A DNA stretch of 9,082 bases from Eubacterium sp. (lineage in GTDB: Bacteria > Bacillota_A > Clostridia > Lachnospirales > Lachnospiraceae), in NCBI GenBank assembly GCA_023663915.1, contig JAMPGN010000172.1, positions 1 to 9,082 of the forward strand. The letters are read 5' to 3'. The notes beneath the pieces were generated by a model. The model was not told where the DNA came from. It did not search any database and worked only from the letters and a program-made list of their open reading frames with translations. The translations under genes were made by a program, and so were the position numbers. Of the stretch, positions 5,554 to 9,082 are shown in pieces; the stretch's first letter is position 1, and the number at the start of each line of letters is the position of its first letter.

Positions 5554-8532
5554 TCATACCGACGTTTCCCCTGCCTGTTTCTCCCGGTTGTCAAACACCT
5601 GTTGGATGGTTGCCTTCAAATTGTTAATCTGCACCGGCTTAGCAATGTGGGCATCCATGCCGGACTCAATGGCGTCTCGCACATCCTCCACAAAGGCGTT
5701 AGCTGTCATGGCGATGATAGGGATATTCTTAGCCATGGGATGGCTGCTGTTACGGATAGCGCGGGTGGCATCGTAGCCGTTCAACACCGGCATCTGAATA
5801 TCCATTAGGATTAAATCGTATTCGTCGGGCTGGGAGGCTTCAAATTTGTCCACTGCCTCTTGCCCATTGCAGGCGGTGTTGCAGTCGGCGCCCAGTGTGC
5901 CAAGGATTTTGACCAGAATCATCCGGTTTGCATCAATGTCATCCACTACCATGATGCGTCTGCCTCGCACCACATCGGGGAGGGCTTCCTTCGTGTTTTT
6001 CGGAGCGTCCATAACCCGCCGGACTGCCTCTTTGAAGGTAGTCATAAAGAAGGGTTTAGGCATAAAATGGTTTATACCAATTTCCTTGGCATCTTCCTCA
6101 ATCTCGCTCCAGTCGTAGGCGGTGAGCAGGAGGATCGGAATTTTGTCCGAGTAGTTCTTTCGGATGAGTCGGGCGGTTTCTAAGCCGTTGAGGTTTGGCA
6201 TCATCCAGTCTAGCAAGATTAAATCGTAGGATTCGCCTGACTTCCGGGCGGAGCGCATCATCTGCACCGCCTTTTCTCCGTCGGTGGAGTAGTCTGTGAC
6301 AACACCTGTCCCAGCCATGGCCTTGACGATGCTGCGGCAGGTATCCTCATCGTCGTCCGCCACGATCATCCGGGATATACCGTAGTCGTTCCAGAATTTA
6401 GCGCGCTTCTTAGGATCTTCCTGCTCCTGAATACGCAGCTCTAATTCCACAGTGAAAGTACTGCCTTTCTCCAACTCGCTGTTCACATGAATGGAACCGC
6501 CCATCAGATCCACAAGACTCTTGGTAATCGCCATGCCAAGACCGGTACCTTGGATTTCTTGGGTGGCATCTGTGCTCTCTCTGGTAAATGGGTCGAAGAT
6601 CACTTTTTGGTAGTCCTCGCTCATGCCAAGACCTGTATCTTGGATAATGAAGCGGACACGGCTGTAGTTGCTGATCACTTGGGGCAGCTCCTCCACCCGC
6701 ATTTGGATAGTTCCGCCTTCCGGGGTGTACTTCACGGCGTTGGACAATAGATTGATCAGAATCTGGTTGATCCGCAGCTTATCGCCCAACAGGTGCTCGA
6801 AAGTCAGGTGCGGGGCGAAAATATCAAAGGTCTGGTTTTTTGCCTTAGTCTGTGGGCGGATGATGGAGTTAATTTCTTCGATGATCTCTGCCAGATTTAT
6901 CTCGGAGACGTTCAGCGTGGAACTGCCGCTTTCGATCTTGTTTATGTCAAGCACGTCATTGATAAGACTCAGCAAGTGCTGACTGGCGGCATCAATACGC
7001 TGGGCATACTCCCGCACTGCAGCAGGGTCTTCCGCGTTGTCCTGCAGTAACATCAAAAAACCGATGATGGCGTTCATGGGCGTGCGGATGTCATGGCTGA
7101 CACTGCTTAGGAAGGAACTCTTTGCTTCGTTGGCTGTTTGTGCCATCCGCAGGGCTTCCGCAAGGGAATCTTGGGTCTCGCGCTCATGGGTTCGATCTGA
7201 GAGATAGGCCACCCGCTTGACTCTGCCTTGGATGTCAGCGCAGTAGGCGTTTTCCAGATAATATTTGTGCTCGCCGGTTTTGGGATTGACGCGTTCCGTA
7301 TTCCTTGGGGTTGCCGTATCACCAGGGCGCAGGGAATTAAGCATTTTGTAGTAAGCTTCGGTGGCATCGGGATCGGCTGTCATGTCGGAGGCGCGGAAAT
7401 ATTCGATCAGATCTTCCGGTTTTACGCCCAGTGCCCCTTCCACATTGGGGCTAACATATTCCAGTTGTTCCGTCTCGTGATCCAGCATGAGATACACGTC
7501 ATCGGTATTGCTGGCGAGGTACGTAGTGAAGCTGTTGAAAAACTGTTCTTGGTATTCGATCTCCTCATTTTTTTCCAAAAGATTCCTCTGTGTGCGCCAG
7601 ATCAGCAGACCGAACATGGTACAGACAAACAATAGCAGAAAGAGAATGCCCAATGACAGTTGGAAGTTTCGGAACACATGATCCGTCTCAGTAGAAATGG
7701 CATCCACAGATATGACAGAGACCAGTCGCCAGCCCTCCGCATTCTTTACTGGCATGTAGGTGTAGATTAATTCCCGTCCATTCTGGGAAAGGGTCATGCT
7801 GCCCGTTTCTCCGGTAAGCAGAGCCTCCTTGAAGCACTCTACGGCTTCCCGCTGCTTGTCATCGTCCATGGAAAGCCCATCAAAGATGCTGTCGTACAGG
7901 TTTTCCGTTATGCCGGCGGGCCGCAGTAGGATAGCTCCCTCTTGGTTCACCACATGGGACAGACCGCGCTCATTGTAAAAGGAGAGGGAAAATGTTTCAA
8001 AGGTCTTGTTGCGGTCATAGCTTTTCTGGATCAGGCCCTTGTGTCCGTTGTGGAAGGTGAAGGTTTCATAGTAGCCAAACCGTGATGTCCCGGAATAGGG
8101 CCCTGTGTAGGCGCCTCGGACACCACTGCCGTCAAAGGAGCGGTAGAGCGCTAGAGTCTCGTCGTCCAACTGGCGGATATCCTCGAAGAAAGTGCTGCAG
8201 ACCCAGCCTTCGTCAAGGCATACTGCCAGATAGGTTGCACCCTCTTCGTCATGCAGCGTTAGCAGCCGCCGGATCTCCTCCGCGCTGCTCAAGTCTTGAT
8301 TGGCGATAAAAGCTGCAAAATCGTGAACTTCGTCCCGGTCATCGGCAATAAAATTATCAAATGCCTGTTGTTGTTGTGCGGTTACGGTCATAAGGTTTTG
8401 AAGCGAGTTGTCTCTTAGATTATCCTCAAGCTGATTTACATAGACAACCCCGGCAGCCATGATGATCCCCATGACAATAACAGTCAGGACAATACTCATT
8501 GATTGCAGGTGTTTTTTTACCATCTTTATCAT
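5554..8532 (-). CDS. Hybrid sensor histidine kinase (Cache, PAS, two receivers)
   Basis: From ATG 8532 the protein has 992 residues. Order: short cytoplasmic tail, membrane helix about 13-32, extracytoplasmic Cache-like sensor about 33-290 ending GWRLVSVISVDAIS, second membrane helix about 292-312, PAS domain about 335-450, HisKA with H480 (SVSHDIRTPMNA), HATPase with N598 (NLLSNAVKYT), D632-x-G634-x-G636 (DTGLGM) and GTGLGMAI at 662-669. Then come receiver 1 with acceptor D775 (LILLDWMMP) and K826, and receiver 2 with D911 (LILMDIQMP), T943 and K965. All phosphotransfer residues are present. There is no HPt and no DNA-binding output, so phosphate must pass to a protein encoded elsewhere, or signalling is by contact. 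ATG 8532 is preferred to an upstream in-frame GTG (8562) because GGGGGA lies 8 bases before it. The gene is divergent from a binding-protein gene, which may share its ligand. Confidence 0.93.
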   Translation of the reverse strand: MIKMVKKHLQSMSIVLTVIVMGIIMAAGVVYVNQLEDNLRDNSLQNLMTVTAQQQQAFDNFIADDRDEVHDFAAFIANQDLSSAEEIRRLLTLHDEEGATYLAVCLDEGWVCSTFFEDIRQLDDETLALYRSFDGSGVRGAYTGPYSGTSRFGYYETFTFHNGHKGLIQKSYDRNKTFETFSLSFYNERGLSHVVNQEGAILLRPAGITENLYDSIFDGLSMDDDKQREAVECFKEALLTGETGSMTLSQNGRELIYTYMPVKNAEGWRLVSVISVDAISTETDHVFRNFQLSLGILFLLLFVCTMFGLLIWRTQRNLLEKNEEIEYQEQFFNSFTTYLASNTDDVYLMLDHETEQLEYVSPNVEGALGVKPEDLIEYFRASDMTADPDATEAYYKMLNSLRPGDTATPRNTERVNPKTGEHKYYLENAYCADIQGRVKRVAYLSDRTHERETQDSLAEALRMAQTANEAKSSFLSSVSHDIRTPMNAIIGFLMLLQDNAEDPAAVREYAQRIDAASQHLLSLINDVLDINKIESGSSTLNVSEINLAEIIEEINSIIRPQTKAKNQTFDIFAPHLTFEHLLGDKLRINQILINLLSNAVKYTPEGGTIQMRVEELPQVISNYSRVRFIIQDTGLGMSEDYQKVIFDPFTRESTDATQEIQGTGLGMAITKSLVDLMGGSIHVNSELEKGSTFTVELELRIQEQEDPKKRAKFWNDYGISRMIVADDDEDTCRSIVKAMAGTGVVTDYSTDGEKAVQMMRSARKSGESYDLILLDWMMPNLNGLETARLIRKNYSDKIPILLLTAYDWSEIEEDAKEIGINHFMPKPFFMTTFKEAVRRVMDAPKNTKEALPDVVRGRRIMVVDDIDANRMILVKILGTLGADCNTACNGQEAVDKFEASQPDEYDLILMDIQMPVLNGYDATRAIRNSSHPMAKNIPIIAMTANAFVEDVRDAIESGMDAHIAKPVQINNLKATIQQVFDNREKQAGETSV

Positions 8533-8620
8533 TTCTACTTTCCCCCATGACGTTTGCCGCACGTGCGACCTATGAAATCGTTCTCAAAAGGCATTCAGAT
8601 ACTTTGTTTTCCTCTTCTGT

Positions 8621-8629
8621 ATTGTAACA
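8621..8629 (-). promoter_or_regulatory. Extended -10 promoter for the kinase gene
   Basis: Read on the minus strand this is TGTTACAAT, an extended -10 element (TG-N-TACAAT). The expected -35 position has only a poor match (TTTCGC). Transcription would start near 8614, leaving about 80 bases of leader before the kinase ATG. It is the best -10 candidate seen upstream of the kinase, and the assignment is tentative. Confidence 0.35.
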
Positions 8630-8708
8630 TGTTCCAGCCACAAGCGAAATGGTTTGTGAGAAATTCAATTTTCCATATCCCATAAAAATTAAAATTTCTT
8701 TATAGTCC

Positions 8709-8737
8709 TTGAAAGAATGGTCAAAATTGATTATCAT
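8709..8737 (+). promoter_or_regulatory. Promoter for the binding-protein gene
   Basis: TTGAAA (8709-8714), a 17-base spacer, then TATCAT (8732-8737): four or more matches to each sigma-A hexamer at the ideal spacing. Transcription would begin near 8744, giving an untranslated leader of about 85 bases before ATG 8830. The -10 element lies inside a 13-bp palindrome (8729-8741), so a bound repressor would block it. Confidence 0.5.
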
Positions 8738-8741
8738 AATC
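8729..8741. promoter_or_regulatory. 13-bp palindrome resembling a Fur-family box
   Basis: GATTAT-C-ATAATC is a perfect 6-1-6 inverted repeat covering the -10 element of the binding-protein promoter. The surrounding 15 bases match the 7-1-7 Fur box TGATAATNATTATCA at 11 of 14 specified positions, with two of the three mismatches being mirror-symmetric A/T swaps that keep the dyad. It could be the operator of a Fur, PerR or Zur-type repressor or of another dimeric regulator. The sequence is AT-rich, so chance is possible. Confidence 0.4.
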
Positions 8742-8829
8742 TTGCTAAACAGTGTCTTTTCATTTGCTGGTATTTTTGTATGGAATGCTAAGCAATTACT
8801 GTTTCACCAAACCAACGGAGGTTTACCCC

Positions 8830-9082
8830 ATGAGAAAATTCATAATACAAATGATTGCGTTTATTCTTTGCTTAACGATGGGCATTACGTTTTTCACAAT
8901 GCCGCCATCGGTTGCGGTCGCCGCCGAACCGGAACAATACCACTTTGTGTTCATATGTCCGAATAAGGCATATGAGTACTGGACTCCGATTATAGAGGGT
9001 ATGCAAAAGGCAGACGAAAAGCAGGGGACGACTACGGAAATCGTAGGGGCTGACAGCTACGATAATTGGGAAGAAAATCTGA
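8830..9082 (+). CDS. Secreted periplasmic-binding-like protein, 5' part
   Basis: 84 codons are visible before the window ends. The first 31-32 residues form a Sec signal peptide: MRK start, hydrophobic core FIIQMIAFILCLTMGITFF, and a cleavage site around AVA/AEP. The mature part begins YHFVFICPNKAYEYWTPIIE and GMQKADEKQGTTTEIVGADS, followed by YDNWEENL. This matches the first strand and helix of sugar-type (type 1, RbsB-like) binding proteins, where WxPIxxGmxxAaxxxG precedes a VxGxDxYD-like strand. There is no lipobox: C14 lies inside the hydrophobic core without the L-A/S-G/A context. Such proteins in Firmicutes are usually lipid-anchored, so this one may be released, held by another protein, or act as a sensing partner of the divergent kinase. 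The start is fixed by GGAGG at 8817-8821, 8 bases before ATG. Ligand unknown. Confidence 0.75.
   Translation, partial: MRKFIIQMIAFILCLTMGITFFTMPPSVAVAAEPEQYHFVFICPNKAYEYWTPIIEGMQKADEKQGTTTEIVGADSYDNWEENL

Noticed and set aside
5554..8532. Numerous plus-strand frames opposite the kinase
   Set aside because: They are antisense shadows of a gene whose domains and catalytic residues are intact throughout, and none has a recognisable product.
8532..8562. GTG 8562 as kinase start
   Set aside because: ATG 8532 has a GGGGGA ribosome binding site and places the first membrane helix at the usual distance from the N-terminus; the GTG lies in a palindrome without a clear binding site.
8709..8966. 85-residue frame upstream of the binding protein
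   Set aside because: It begins on the -35 element of the promoter and runs out of frame through the binding-protein gene, whose own start has a strong GGAGG and signal peptide.

Overview
The window looks like chromosome from a low-to-mid GC anaerobic Firmicute, most likely a Clostridia/Lachnospiraceae-type gut bacterium. This is inferred from strong AGGAG-type ribosome binding sites, clostridial-style oxidoreductases (a long-loop flavodoxin and an aldo/keto reductase carrying two 4Fe-4S motifs), and a large Cache-type hybrid histidine kinase. No rRNA, tRNA, CRISPR array or insertion sequence was recognised. Species cannot be named from the sequence alone.

Region 1 (1-830) is an accessory patch. 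It holds the 3' end of a UPF0175-like antitoxin gene, overlapping by 4 bases a complete PIN-domain (DUF3368-like) toxin gene. Next comes a short stretch that reads like the very N-terminus of a type I restriction enzyme HsdR subunit. That stretch runs in frame, without a stop, into a 2-hydroxyacid dehydrogenase gene, so it looks like a deletion scar.

Region 2 (831-5443) contains five same-strand genes. They are a D-isomer-specific 2-hydroxyacid dehydrogenase, a LysR-type regulator, and then, behind a good sigma-A promoter (TTGATT-N17-TATAAT), a tight run of flavodoxin, short-chain dehydrogenase and Fe-S aldo/keto reductase. A plausible reading is a LysR-controlled redox module in which flavodoxin passes electrons to or from the Fe-S reductase while the SDR works on a related carbonyl or alcohol. 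The substrate is not visible in the sequence. The 91-base gap before lysR contains two mutually exclusive 8-bp pairings, one of which would cover the lysR ribosome binding site, so it is a candidate RNA switch.

Region 3 (5444-9082) starts with a 110-base convergent gap without an obvious terminator. It is followed by a 992-residue hybrid sensor kinase on the minus strand (TM-Cache-TM-PAS-HisKA-HATPase-REC-REC). About 300 bases away and divergent from it, the 5' part of a secreted type-1 periplasmic-binding-like protein runs off the window. The divergent intergenic region carries a promoter for each gene and a perfect 13-bp palindrome, resembling a Fur-family box, on the -10 element of the binding-protein promoter. 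The pair suggests a ligand-sensing or uptake locus, with the response probably passed on to a partner outside the window because the kinase has no DNA-binding output.
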